Source of the DNA: Sphaerobacter thermophilus DSM 20745
GTDB lineage: Bacteria > Chloroflexota > Chloroflexia > Thermomicrobiales > Thermomicrobiaceae
Direction of reading: 5' to 3'
DNA length: 64,000 nt
NCBI RefSeq assembly: GCF_000024985.1
Contig: NC_013524.1
Coordinates: 744,001 to 808,000 of the forward strand
The position numbers and the translations under genes were made by a program. Below, one piece after another: positions 24,248 to 34,435 of this stretch (within the stretch, counting starts at the first letter, position 1; every line of letters starts with the position of its first letter). The notes beneath the pieces are model-generated. The model was not told where the DNA came from and did no database searches. It worked only from the letters and a program-made list of their open reading frames with translations.

Positions 24248-25225
24248 GTGGTTCGTTTTGGTCTCACGTTGCCGAATCGCGGTGTGATCACCGGTGTGAC
24301 GACGGTCGATGAGATGGTGCGCCTGGCCCAGAAGGCCGATGCCGCGCCGGTGTGGGACTCGGTCTGGGTCGGGGACTCGATCTTCGCCAAGCCCCGGCTC
24401 GATGCGATCGTGCTCCTGGGTGCGCTGGCGGCCAAGACGGAGCGGGTCAAGCTCGGTCCGGCCTGCATGGCGAGTATGCCGCTGCGCCACCCGCTGCTGA
24501 TGGCGTACCAGTGGGCAAGCCTCGACTTCCTGTCTGGCGGGCGCACGATCATGGTGGCCTGCCAGGGGCAGGCCGGGCCGGCCGGTGGGAACTTCTATGA
24601 AGAGTTCGCCGCCTTCGACATCGCGCCGGAGACGCGGATGCGGCGCATGGAAGAGGCGATCGAGATCCTGCGGCTGACGAGCAGCCAGGAGAACGCCAGC
24701 TACGAGGGCGAGTACTTCCGGTTCGAGAACGTCACCGTCCTCCCCCGCCCGGTGCAGCAGCCGATCCCGATCTGGGTCACGGCCAACCCGCCGATGGACA
24801 AGCCGAAGATGCGCGAGCGGGCGCTGCGGCGCGTCGCGCGGCTGGGTGACGGCTGGATGACGACCCTGAACACGCCGGAGACCTTCGGCGAGAACCTGGA
24901 GACGATTCGCGCCTACGCCCGCGAGGAGGGGCGTGAACTCGGCCCCGACTTCGAGGCCTGCCTCTACTACAACATCAACGTCAACGAGGACCGCGAAGCC
25001 GCGCTCGCTGACAGCAAGCGCTTCCTCGACGCCTACTACACGACCGACTACGATCGCGCGACCCTTGAGCAGTGGGTCGCTCACGGCTCGCCGGAGGAGT
25101 GCATCGAGCAGCTCCGCCGCTTCATCGACAGGGGTGCGACGACGATCACGCTGCGGCTCACCGGCGCCGATCAGGAGCGGCAGTTCCAACGCGTCACCGA
25201 GGAAGTGCTGCCGGCGCTCATCTAG
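24248..25225 (+). CDS. LLM-class flavin-dependent oxidoreductase
   Basis: The 325-residue protein starts at GTG 24248 with GGAAGGAG six bases upstream; a longer frame from 24197 is less likely. It begins VRFGLTLPNRG, has the TIM-barrel strand VWDSVWVGDS, and the KLGPACMASMPLRHPLLMAYQ region typical of bacterial luciferase-like monooxygenases, as well as ARLGDGWMTT near residue 200. Such enzymes use FMNH2 or F420; several (SsuD, SfnG, DszA) attack sulfonates and sulfones. It lies 60 bp after livF and 54 bp before a glyoxalase-like gene, in line with one operon that imports and then oxidises a compound. The cofactor and the substrate are not determined by what can be seen. Confidence 0.87.
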   Translation: MVRFGLTLPNRGVITGVTTVDEMVRLAQKADAAPVWDSVWVGDSIFAKPRLDAIVLLGALAAKTERVKLGPACMASMPLRHPLLMAYQWASLDFLSGGRTIMVACQGQAGPAGGNFYEEFAAFDIAPETRMRRMEEAIEILRLTSSQENASYEGEYFRFENVTVLPRPVQQPIPIWVTANPPMDKPKMRERALRRVARLGDGWMTTLNTPETFGENLETIRAYAREEGRELGPDFEACLYYNINVNEDREAALADSKRFLDAYYTTDYDRATLEQWVAHGSPEECIEQLRRFIDRGATTITLRLTGADQERQFQRVTEEVLPALI

Positions 25226-25279
25226 CCGGTGCGGTCCGGCACGGCGGGACGCCGCGCCGGTGGGAAGGAGACAGCGGCG

Positions 25280-26134
25280 ATGATCTCACGCTTCGACCAT
25301 GTAATTGTCGGGGTGCGCGACCTGGAGGCGGCCAGCGAGCGCTACCGCGCGCTCGGCTTCGAGGTCAACCCCGGTGGGCGCCACACCGGCCTCGGTACGG
25401 CCAACGCCATCATCCGCTTCGGCGTCGACTACATCGAGTTGCTCACCATCGCCGACCCGGAGGAGGCCGAGCGTGCCGGTGGCAGCAGCAAGGTGCTGCT
25501 CGACCTGCTCCAGGATCGGCCCGGTGCGCTGGCCGGCTACGCCCTGGCGACCGCGGACATCGAGGAGGATGCCGAGCGGCTGAAGCAGGGCGGGCTTGCG
25601 GCCGTTGGCCCCTTCGCCATGGAGCGGCTGCGGCCCGACGGGCGGCTCCTCTCATGGCGCCTGCTCGTGCCGGAGGGGGTGAGCTGGCGCCGACCGTGGC
25701 CCTTCCTGATCCAGTGGGACCAGTCGGATGAGCAGCGGCTCTCCTGGGAACAGCCCGGTTCCCACCCGAACGGCGCGACCACCGTGCTCGGCGTGTCGGT
25801 CGTGGTCGCCAGCCTGGAGGACGCCGTCGAGCTGTACCGTGACAAGCTGGGTCTGGAACCGAGCGTGGAGGGCGATCGCGCGACGATCGCCGTCGGCGGC
25901 TTCCAGATCACACTGCTCCCCGCGTCCGCGGACGCTGCGGCGGCGCAGACGCTGTCCGAGATCGGCGAGGGGCCGGTCGCGGCGGTGATCGGCGTACAGG
26001 ACCTGGCGCGGACGGAGTCCGTGCTGACCGAGGCCGGTGTGGCCTGGCAGCGCGAGGAGGACGGCGCGATCCGGGTCGACCCGGACCAGGCGGTCGGTGC
26101 CCGGCTCGTGTTCCGAGAGGTCGCATCCTCCTGA
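25280..26134 (+). CDS. Glyoxalase/VOC-like protein
   Basis: The ATG at 25280, with GAAGGAGAC upstream, yields 284 residues. The N-terminal half (FDHVIVGVRDLEAASERYRA, then LGFEVNPGGRHTGLGTANA) is a Glyoxalase_3-type VOC module; the C-terminal half repeats the betaalphabeta-betabetabeta pattern from about residue 170 (TTVLGVSVVVASLEDAVELY). His 6 and Glu 55 (IELLTI region) could be metal ligands. VOC proteins include dioxygenases, isomerases and resistance proteins. This one closes the transporter operon and ends just before two strong hairpins. A second protein of the same kind is encoded at 58376-59170. Confidence 0.85.
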   Translation: MISRFDHVIVGVRDLEAASERYRALGFEVNPGGRHTGLGTANAIIRFGVDYIELLTIADPEEAERAGGSSKVLLDLLQDRPGALAGYALATADIEEDAERLKQGGLAAVGPFAMERLRPDGRLLSWRLLVPEGVSWRRPWPFLIQWDQSDEQRLSWEQPGSHPNGATTVLGVSVVVASLEDAVELYRDKLGLEPSVEGDRATIAVGGFQITLLPASADAAAAQTLSEIGEGPVAAVIGVQDLARTESVLTEAGVAWQREEDGAIRVDPDQAVGARLVFREVASS

Positions 26135-26157
26135 GGTAGAAGCGTTCCTGGAGGCCA

Positions 26158-26218
26158 GGAGCGCCGGCGAGCACGCCGGCGCTCCTTGAAAGGCCCCGGC
26201 CCCAGGTGGGCCGGGGCC
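26158..26218. terminator. Tandem hairpins between convergent genes
   Basis: Two strong GC-rich stems lie between the stops of the VOC gene (plus) and the VPS10-like gene (minus). The first is a 12-bp stem (GGAGCGCCGGCG, 26158-26169, loop AGCA, complement to 26185). The second is an 11-bp stem (GGCCCCGGCCC, 26192-26202, loop CAGGT, complement to 26218). TTGAA separates them. A two-way terminator is the natural reading. Confidence 0.75.
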
Positions 26219-26225
26219 GACTGCG

Positions 26226-29200
26226 TTAGCGCCCCTCGCGCGGCCTCGGCGCCAGCGCGGGCAGGGCAGCCTCGCGGATCTGGGCGTTGAGCGCGGTCAC
26301 GTCGTGCTCGACGATCTCCGCCAGACGCTTGAGATGCTGGTCGATCGCCGCGGTCAGCTCCTCGTACGTCTCAACGGATTGCCGGGTCGGCGCGGCGTCG
26401 GCGCTGTCGACGATGGCCGCGAGCGCGGCGAGCTTGTTGTTGAGCTTCACCGGGAAGTTGAGCGGGTCCTCGATCTCCTTGGCCTTGACCTGGATCAACT
26501 CCTCCTCGATCTCGGTCAATGCCGTGATGAGCGATTCCGCGGCCGAGGCGATCGCGTCGCCCTCGGCGCTCTCCTTCGCCCGCTGCTGCCACTCCCGGGC
26601 CTGGCTCCGCAGGTCACGGATCTGCATGATGGCGTCGTGCGTCTCGGAGAGCTTGTCCCGGATCTTCAGCAGCAGGTCGAACTGCGCCTGCAGGTCCTCC
26701 TGGCTCACGGTGACCCGCGGGTCCACCTTCACCTCGAACGGCTGGGTGTAGCTCTGCCCATTGACGGTGAGGCGCACCTGGTACTGGCCCGGCAGCGCCA
26801 GCGGTCCGCGCAGGCTGCCGGCCCAGAGGATGGCCGGGGGATCGGTGTCGCGCGCATCGAGGTAGCGCAGATCCCAGACGAACCGGTTCGTACCGGCCTC
26901 CTTCGGGACCCGCGGCTCCTTCTTCTTCGGCTTGTGCCCTTTGGCCTCCGATTCGTCCCCTTTCGGCTCGGAACCCTTCTCCTCGCTGGTGAAGGTGCGG
27001 ATCTCGTTGCCGTCCGCATCGAGGAAGGTCAGCGTGACCTCCCCCTCCGGCTTCTCCTTGAGCCAGTAGGTGACGACCACGCCGCCGGGCGGGTTCGCCC
27101 CGGCGTTGAGGAACTCCTCCCGCTTGCCCTCACGGCGCTGGATGACCTGCGCCGGCCCGGTCGAGAGGTACTCGCGCCCGGTCACGCCCGGCTCCAGGAA
27201 GTTCCGGAGGCCGCCGCGGTAGCGGATCGCCGGTCGCGGCGCGAAGAGGTGTGCCTCCTGCTCCGCGATCTCGGCCCGCATCTGGCGCAGTGGAGACAGG
27301 TCGTCGAGCACCCAGAACGAGCGGCCGTGCGTGGCGGCGATGAGGTCGCTCCCCTTCACCGCGAGGTCGTGGATCGGCACGACGGGCAGGCTCTTCCCGT
27401 TTCCAGGCTTGCCGTCGCCCCGGAGCGACTGCCAGTACCCGCCGTCGTCGAAGGAGACGTAGAGCCCGCTCTCAGTGCCGCAGTAGAGGAGCCCCGGTCG
27501 CTCGGTATCCTCGCGGATCACCCGCGTGAAGTCGTCCTCGGGGATGCCGTCGGTGATCCGGGTCCAGGTCTGGCCGTAGTCGCGGGTCTTATAAAGGTAG
27601 GGGGTGCGATCGTCTAGCTTGTAGCGTGTCGCGGCGACGTAGGCCACGGCCGGGTCGTGGGGCGAGGGCTCGATGATCGAGATCAGCGCCCACTCCGGCA
27701 GGTCGGGCGGCGTCACGTTCTCCCAGGTCTGCCCGCCGTCGCGCGAGACGTGGATCAGTCCGTCGTCCGAGCCGGCCCAGAGGAGACCCGGCTGCAGCGG
27801 CGACTCGGCGAAGGCGAAGATGGTGCCGTAGTACTCGACGCTGGTGTTGTCCCGCGTGATCGGCCCGCCGGAGGGACCCATCTTGCTCGTGTCGTTGCGG
27901 GTCAGGTCCGGGCTGATCGTCTCCCAGCTCGACCCCTCATCCGTGCTGCGGTGGACGTGGTTGGAGCAGACATAGAGCACGTTCGGGTCGTGCGGGGAGA
28001 TGACGATCGGGAAGGTCCACTGGAAGCGGTACTTGAGGTCCTTCGCGGCCCAGCCCATGTGGTTCTCCGGCCAGACCATGATGTTGCGCTTCTGCCCGGT
28101 GCGGTGGTCGTAGCGAGTCAGGTGCCCACCGTAGCTGCCGGCGTAGACGATGTTCGGGTCGTCCGGCCGCACGGCGATGTAGCCGGATTCTCCGCCGCCG
28201 ACCGGGTACCACTCGCCGTTGGTGATCGCGCCGCTGTCGGAGCGGCTGGGGCCGGAGAGGGTCGTGTTGTCCTGCTGTGCGCCGTAGACCCGGTACGGCT
28301 CACGGGTGTCGGTGGTCACATGGTAGAACTGCGCGGTCGGCTGGTTATAGATGCTCGACCAGCTCACGCCCCCGTTGTAGCTGACGCAGGCGCCGCCGTC
28401 GTTGCCGTTGATCATCCGCTGCGGGTTCTTCGGGTCGATCCAGAGGTCGTGGTTGTCGCCGTGCGGGGTCGGGATGCCGTGGAAGGTGTGGCCGCCGTCG
28501 GTGGACCGGAGCATGGCGAGGTTCAAGACGTAGACCGTCTCGGGATCGACCGGGTCGGCGAAGACGTGCATGTAGTACCAGGGGCGCTGCCGCAGGCTGG
28601 GGCTCTCGCTGAGGCGCTGCCAGGTCTGCCCGTAGTCGTCAGAGCGGAAGAGCGCCCCGTCCTCGGCCTCGACCAGCGCCCAGACGCGGCCGGGCTTCGC
28701 ACCCGAGGCCGCCACGCCGATCTTGCCGATCATCCCTTTGGGCAGCCCCTCGTTGCGCGTGATCTCCTCCCAGGTGTCCCCGCCGTCGGTCGAGCGGAAC
28801 AGCCCGCACTCCGGCCCGCCGCTCACCAGCGAGTAGGGAGTGCGATGGGCCTCCCAGATGCTCGCGTAGAGGATGCGCGGGTTATTCGGGTCCATCGAGA
28901 GATCGACCGCCCCGGCCCGCTCGCTGCGGTAGAGCACCTTCTCCCAGGTCTTCCCACCGTTGGTGGAGCGGAAAACGCCACGCTCCTCGTTCGGCCCGAA
29001 GACGTGACCGAGTGCGGCGACGTAGACGATGTCCGGGTTCTGCGGGTGGATGCGGATGCGGCCGATGGCGCGGGTGTCGGCCAGGCCGAGATGCTGCCAG
29101 GTGCGCCCGCCGTCGGTCGACTTGTAGACGCCGTCCCCCTCGACGACATTGCCGCGGATGGTTGTCTCCCCGGTGCCCACGTAGATCACATTGGGGTCGG

Positions 29201-29465
29201 ACTCGGCGACCGCGATCGCGCCGATAGCGGCGGAGGTGAAGTAGCCGTCGGAGACGTTCTCCCAGGTCAGCCCGCCATCGACCGTCTTCCAGACACCCCC
29301 GGCGCAGGCACCAAAGTAGAACACGCGCGGGTCGACCGGATCGCCCGCTACGGCCACGACCCGGCCGCCGCGGAACGGGCCGATCAGACGCCAGGACACC
29401 GCCTTGAGCAGAGCCGGATCGACCCCGCCCCGCGTTCCTTGCGTCGCTGCGCGCTCGACCGCCAT
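26226..29465 (-). CDS. Asp-box / VPS10-like beta-propeller protein
   Basis: The 1079-residue protein begins MAVERAATQGT and contains many BNR/Asp-box repeats of the form S-T-D-G-G-x-T-W (KTVDGGLTWEN, KSTDGGRTWQH, RSTNGGKTWEK, RSTDGGDTWEE, RSDDYGQTWQR, VSRDGGQTWEN), spread over the first 700 residues, as in sortilin/VPS10 and related glycosidase-like propellers. After about residue 700 there is a fibronectin-like region, a Lys/Glu-rich linker (PKGDESEAKGHKPKKKEPR), and a C-terminal helical bundle. No signal peptide or membrane anchor is apparent at the start, which is unusual for this family, normally extracellular. It may be a longer precursor than annotated or a cytoplasmic protein. It stands alone; the function is not assigned. 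Confidence 0.85.
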   Translation of the reverse strand: MAVERAATQGTRGGVDPALLKAVSWRLIGPFRGGRVVAVAGDPVDPRVFYFGACAGGVWKTVDGGLTWENVSDGYFTSAAIGAIAVAESDPNVIYVGTGETTIRGNVVEGDGVYKSTDGGRTWQHLGLADTRAIGRIRIHPQNPDIVYVAALGHVFGPNEERGVFRSTNGGKTWEKVLYRSERAGAVDLSMDPNNPRILYASIWEAHRTPYSLVSGGPECGLFRSTDGGDTWEEITRNEGLPKGMIGKIGVAASGAKPGRVWALVEAEDGALFRSDDYGQTWQRLSESPSLRQRPWYYMHVFADPVDPETVYVLNLAMLRSTDGGHTFHGIPTPHGDNHDLWIDPKNPQRMINGNDGGACVSYNGGVSWSSIYNQPTAQFYHVTTDTREPYRVYGAQQDNTTLSGPSRSDSGAITNGEWYPVGGGESGYIAVRPDDPNIVYAGSYGGHLTRYDHRTGQKRNIMVWPENHMGWAAKDLKYRFQWTFPIVISPHDPNVLYVCSNHVHRSTDEGSSWETISPDLTRNDTSKMGPSGGPITRDNTSVEYYGTIFAFAESPLQPGLLWAGSDDGLIHVSRDGGQTWENVTPPDLPEWALISIIEPSPHDPAVAYVAATRYKLDDRTPYLYKTRDYGQTWTRITDGIPEDDFTRVIREDTERPGLLYCGTESGLYVSFDDGGYWQSLRGDGKPGNGKSLPVVPIHDLAVKGSDLIAATHGRSFWVLDDLSPLRQMRAEIAEQEAHLFAPRPAIRYRGGLRNFLEPGVTGREYLSTGPAQVIQRREGKREEFLNAGANPPGGVVVTYWLKEKPEGEVTLTFLDADGNEIRTFTSEEKGSEPKGDESEAKGHKPKKKEPRVPKEAGTNRFVWDLRYLDARDTDPPAILWAGSLRGPLALPGQYQVRLTVNGQSYTQPFEVKVDPRVTVSQEDLQAQFDLLLKIRDKLSETHDAIMQIRDLRSQAREWQQRAKESAEGDAIASAAESLITALTEIEEELIQVKAKEIEDPLNFPVKLNNKLAALAAIVDSADAAPTRQSVETYEELTAAIDQHLKRLAEIVEHDVTALNAQIREAALPALAPRPREGR

Positions 29466-30141
29466 ACCATCCTCCTCCAGATTCTGAACCGGTCCCTACC
29501 GCGGGCATAGTACACCGCCCCGCGCCGCGGCGCGAGCGGTGGTGGTGCTCTCTGGCACGCGGCGGCGCGGGGGCAGGGTGGTGGGGCGGTCGCGGTCTGA
29601 CGGAGTGGTGGAAGGGTCTAGCGTGCTAGTACGTGCCCGGGGCTGAAGCCGCCGGGCTCACCATGAAAGCCGGCTAAAGCCGGCTGGGACTAAGCCGGGC
29701 TAACCCCCGGGTGATAGGTGCCCGCCGCCCGGTTAGTGCCCGGGGGTAAACCCCCGGGCTAGGAAGCGAAGTCCACTGAAGGGACTTAGGGCGCTGAGCC
29801 CGGTGGGTGGCCGAATCGGATTCGCCTGAATGTTGCCATCACAGCCCCTTCAGTGGGCTTTCCATCTTCAGCCCGGGGGGTTACCCCCGGGCACCGACCA
29901 CGACGTCGTGATCCTTACGCCACCAAACCCGCGATCCGACGCCAGCGCGGAACCAACCGCGGCGCGGCGCCTCCATGCCACCGATCCCGTGTCCCGACGC
30001 CGTCGCGGCCACCCCCGGCGCACGGCTGATGCCGCGCGGTACCAAAGCGGCGGCGAGAGCCGCCGCACTCCAAGACTGGTCGCCAGCCGGCTTTAGCCGG
30101 CTTTCGTTGTCAGCCGGGGGGTTCACCCCCGGGCACGTGCT
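29466..30141. other. Repeat-filled intergenic region
   Basis: No gene is supported between the VPS10-like gene and ptsI. The first 165 bp hold the upstream region of the VPS10-like gene and show nothing clear. From 29631 to 30138 the sequence is occupied by the second composite inverted repeat. The last few bases adjoin the ptsI stop codon directly. Confidence 0.75.
29631..30138. repeat. Composite nested inverted repeat, copy 2
   Basis: Outer arms: 29631-29687 (ACGTGCCCGGGGCTGAAGCC, then GCCGGCTAAAGCCGGCTGG) and 30083-30138 in reverse. Inner arms: 29736-29786, made of the palindrome CCCGGGGGTAAACCCCCGGG and GAAGTCCACTGAAGGGACT, facing 29843-29893 with CCCCTTCAGTGGGCTTTCC and a matching palindrome. 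The central spacer is 56 bp (29787-29842) and contains GTGGCCGAATCGG. A GCGGCGGC..GCCGCCGC hairpin is at about 30047-30067, here on the right side. The arrangement mirrors copy 1 near 9.4 kb and copy 3 near 47.6 kb. Confidence 0.85.
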
Positions 30142-31833
30142 TCAGTCGCTCAGCCCGCCGATGATGCGGCGTTGGGCTTCCTGTTCGGCGTCGGCGATGC
30201 GGAGGCTACGCACGATCTCTTTGGCCCGGGGGATGCTGGTGGCGGTCATGCTGAGTTCGCGAATGCCCAGCCCGAGCAGCAGAGGGATTGCCTCCGGGTC
30301 GCCTGCCATCTCGCCGCAGACGGCGACCGACTTCCCGATGCCAGTGGCGGCTGAGGCGGCCTGAGCGATCATCCGCACGACCGAGACGTCGAGCGGGTCG
30401 TAGCGGCGGGCGAGGTCGGCGTTGGTCCGATCCACCGCCAGGGTGTACTGCACCAGATCGTTGGTGCCGATGCTGAAGAAGTCCACCTCGCGGATGAGCA
30501 CATCGGCGGCGACTGCGGCAGCGGGTGTCTCGACCATGATGCCGATCGGCAGGTCGTCGGCGTAGGGGATGCCCTCGGCGTTCAGCTCGTCCTTGACTTC
30601 CTCGACGATCTGCCGGGCTTCGAAGATGTCCTGCACGGTGGCGACCATCGGGAACATCATGTGGACGTTGCCGTGGGCGGCGGCGCGCAGGATCGCGCGG
30701 AGCTGGGTGCGGAACAGGTCCGGGTAGCGCAGGGAGAGACGCAGCCCGCGGGTGCCGAGGAAGGGGTTCGCTTCCGGTTCGAGTTGCACCCCGGGCACCG
30801 GCTTGTCGCCGCCGACGTCGAGCGTGCGGATGACGACCGGGCGGTGCGCCATCACCTCGACGACGTGGTGATAGGCCTGGTATTGCTCCTCCTCGCTCGG
30901 CGGCTCGGGCCGGTCGAGGAAGAGGAATTCGGTGCGGAAGAGGCCGACGCCCTCCGCGCCGTGGGTCAGGGCGATCTCAGCCTCCCGTGGCGTGCCGATA
31001 TTGGCGAGCAGCGTGATGCGGACGCGGTCAAGCGTGTCGGCCGGAAGGGCGTGCAGCGAGCGCAGCCGGGCACGCTCCTGTCGCGCGACATCGAGGCGGG
31101 CCTGGTAGCCGGGGAGCGTGTCGGTGTCGGGTGAGAGGATGAGTTCGCCCCAGTCGCCGTCGACGATAGCGCCCTCGCCCTCCTGCGCCTGGGCCAGCAA
31201 ACCGGCAACCCCGACGATGGCGGGCATCTCCAGCGCCCGGGCGAGGATGGCGACATGCGCGGTGCGGCTGCCCCGCTCGGTGACGAGCGCCACGACGCGG
31301 TCGGGGTCGAAGAGCGCGGTGTCGGAGGGGAGCAACTCCTCGGCGACGATGATGGTGTTCTCCGGGAACTCTGGTGGGCGGGCGGGCTCGTCTCCTGCCA
31401 GCGCACGGAGGAGCTGGGTGGCGATGTCCTGGATGTCGGCCACGCGGGCGCGCAGGTACTCGTCATCCATCTGGGCGAACTGCTCGCGCAGCGCGGCTGC
31501 CGTCTCCTCGACGGCGCGCGAGGGCGGCTGTCGCTCTTCCCGGATGCGGCGCTCGATCTCGCCGGTGAAGGCGGGGTCTTCGAGCATGAGGAGGTGCGCG
31601 TCGAAGATGGCAGCTTCCTGCGCCCCGGCGGTTACGGCGGCCCGCGTGCGCGCCGCGTCGATGCGCTCGCGAACCCGCGCGACGGCGTCGTGCAGCCGTG
31701 CGATCTCGGCGTCAATCTCCTCCGGCTTGAGGGTGGTCGCCGTCACTGTGGCGCGGGCAGGAACGTAGCGGACGATGTGCCCCACCGCGACCCCAGGTGC
31801 CGCCGGGGTCCCGCGCAGTCTCCGTTCGGCCAT
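30142..31833 (-). CDS. ptsI: PTS enzyme I (phosphoenolpyruvate-protein phosphotransferase)
   Basis: Enzyme I takes phosphate from PEP and passes it to HPr. The ATG at 31833 gives 563 residues; a GTG at 31854 is possible. The phosphorylated-His region reads TERGSRTAHVAILARALEMP, matching the GGRTSH-type active site with His in RTAH. The PEP-binding barrel shows GLFRTEFLFLDR, RTLDVGGDKPVP, MVETPAAAV and the active Cys in SVAVCGEMAGDP. The gene ends the glycerol/dihydroxyacetone operon, 87 bp after ptsH. No sugar-specific EII genes are nearby, so its likely client is the DhaKLM kinase encoded upstream. Confidence 0.94.
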   Translation of the reverse strand: MAERRLRGTPAAPGVAVGHIVRYVPARATVTATTLKPEEIDAEIARLHDAVARVRERIDAARTRAAVTAGAQEAAIFDAHLLMLEDPAFTGEIERRIREERQPPSRAVEETAAALREQFAQMDDEYLRARVADIQDIATQLLRALAGDEPARPPEFPENTIIVAEELLPSDTALFDPDRVVALVTERGSRTAHVAILARALEMPAIVGVAGLLAQAQEGEGAIVDGDWGELILSPDTDTLPGYQARLDVARQERARLRSLHALPADTLDRVRITLLANIGTPREAEIALTHGAEGVGLFRTEFLFLDRPEPPSEEEQYQAYHHVVEVMAHRPVVIRTLDVGGDKPVPGVQLEPEANPFLGTRGLRLSLRYPDLFRTQLRAILRAAAHGNVHMMFPMVATVQDIFEARQIVEEVKDELNAEGIPYADDLPIGIMVETPAAAVAADVLIREVDFFSIGTNDLVQYTLAVDRTNADLARRYDPLDVSVVRMIAQAASAATGIGKSVAVCGEMAGDPEAIPLLLGLGIRELSMTATSIPRAKEIVRSLRIADAEQEAQRRIIGGLSD

Positions 31834-31920
31834 GACTCCGCCTTTCGTGGTCACCGCGTCGCCGCCCGCACCGGAGCTGCTCGCAGGTGGTGTTCCAGCC
31901 GCTGCCTGTACCCGCCCGGG

Positions 31921-32196
31921 CTACTCGCGGAAGTTGGTTTCGACCAGGTCCCGGAGCGCGGCGATGGCGGCCTCCTCGTCCGGCCCTTCGGCCCGGATCA
32001 GGATTTCATGGCCGTGTTCGACCCCGAGCGTCATCAGGCTGAGGATGCTCTTGGCGTCGGCTTCCCGCTCCGGGTCGCGGGTCAGGTTGCGCACACGCAC
32101 CGCGGCCTGAAAGCCGGCCGCGGTGCGGACGAAGAGCGCGGCCGGCCGGGCGTGCAGGCCGACCGGGTTGGTGATGGTCAGGCGTGCCTCGGTCAT
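31921..32196 (-). CDS. ptsH: HPr phosphocarrier protein
   Basis: The 91-residue protein has the HPr active site NPVGLHARPAALFV, with the phosphorylated His in HARP at position 16. The regulatory-site region is DAKSILSLMTLG, in which Ser is present as in Gram-positive HPr (usually Ser46). The start ATG overlaps the end of dhaM (ATGA), so the two genes are translationally coupled. HPr relays phosphate from enzyme I to the EIIA-like DhaM. The fold length and spacing are standard. Confidence 0.94.
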   Translation of the reverse strand: MTEARLTITNPVGLHARPAALFVRTAAGFQAAVRVRNLTRDPEREADAKSILSLMTLGVEHGHEILIRAEGPDEEAAIAALRDLVETNFRE

Positions 32197-32594
32197 CGCT
32201 TCACCTTGGTCATCTGTCGGGCGTCGAGCGCCGTTTGGGCGACCTCATCCAGGGAGCGCCCGATCGAGGCCTCAACGGCTGCGACCACCGCACCCTCGAC
32301 CAGGGGCGCGTCGCTCAGCACGACACGCCCTTGCAGTCTGTCGCCCAGCATCTCGACTGCCATCTCGGTGCTCAGCACCGCCGACCCGAGGTCCATCAGG
32401 ACGAGCACACCGTCCGGGCTGTCGGCCGCAGCGATGGCCCGCGCGATGGCTTCGGCGTCGGTGCCCAGGGCACCGCCGGCGACGCCGCCCGCCGCCTCGA
32501 TGGTGACGCTGCCACCCGTCATCTGCAGCGCCACCTCGCGCACACCCTCGGCGAGCCGCTGGCTGTGCGCGACGATGACCAGACCGACCGGCAT
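32193..32594 (-). CDS. dhaM: Dihydroxyacetone kinase phosphotransfer subunit (EIIA-Man-like)
   Basis: DhaM accepts phosphate from HPr on a His and gives it to the ADP bound by DhaL, which drives DhaK. The 133-residue protein has only the EIIA-like domain: GLVIVAHSQRLAEGV carries the expected phosphorylated His (position 10), and VLVLMDLGSAVLSTEMA and VVLSDAPLVEGAVVAAV complete the fold. In Escherichia coli this domain is fused to HPr and an enzyme I part; here those two follow as separate genes, ptsH and ptsI. It is followed by ptsH with a four-base overlap and lies 162 bp after glpK. Confidence 0.93.
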   Translation of the reverse strand: MPVGLVIVAHSQRLAEGVREVALQMTGGSVTIEAAGGVAGGALGTDAEAIARAIAAADSPDGVLVLMDLGSAVLSTEMAVEMLGDRLQGRVVLSDAPLVEGAVVAAVEASIGRSLDEVAQTALDARQMTKVKR

Positions 32595-32651
32595 AGATCC
32601 TCCTCACCCACTCACCCACGGACAGCCCTTTGACGCCGACTCTGGCGCCCA

Positions 32652-32680
32652 CCAGGGGCGGGTTCGAAACCCGCCCCTGG
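32652..32680. repeat. 13-bp inverted repeat between glpK and dhaM
   Basis: CCAGGGGCGGGTT and AACCCGCCCCTGG enclose three bases in the 162-bp gap between glpK and dhaM. A related half (CCCCGCCCCTG) follows near 32718-32730. Palindromes of this GGGGCGGGTT type are dispersed in many bacterial genomes. In the operon transcript it would form a stable stem that could lessen expression of the downstream PTS genes relative to glpK. Confidence 0.6.
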
Positions 32681-32756
32681 CAGACATCGGGCACCCGTGC
32701 TGCTCCGAGCGAGGCCAAACCCCGCCCCTGCTGATCCCGACCGGGTGCGCGCCGTG

Positions 32757-34435
<1,679 letters not shown>

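Noticed and set aside
27657-29510. A 617-residue open frame opposite the Asp-box gene
   Set aside because: Its residues (D/V/R/G-rich) show no domain, while the minus-strand product has many Asp-box repeats.
29631-30138. Insertion sequence or MITE with terminal inverted repeats
   Set aside because: Inverted arms are present, but no transposase remnant or clear target duplication was seen; kept as a repeat of unknown origin.
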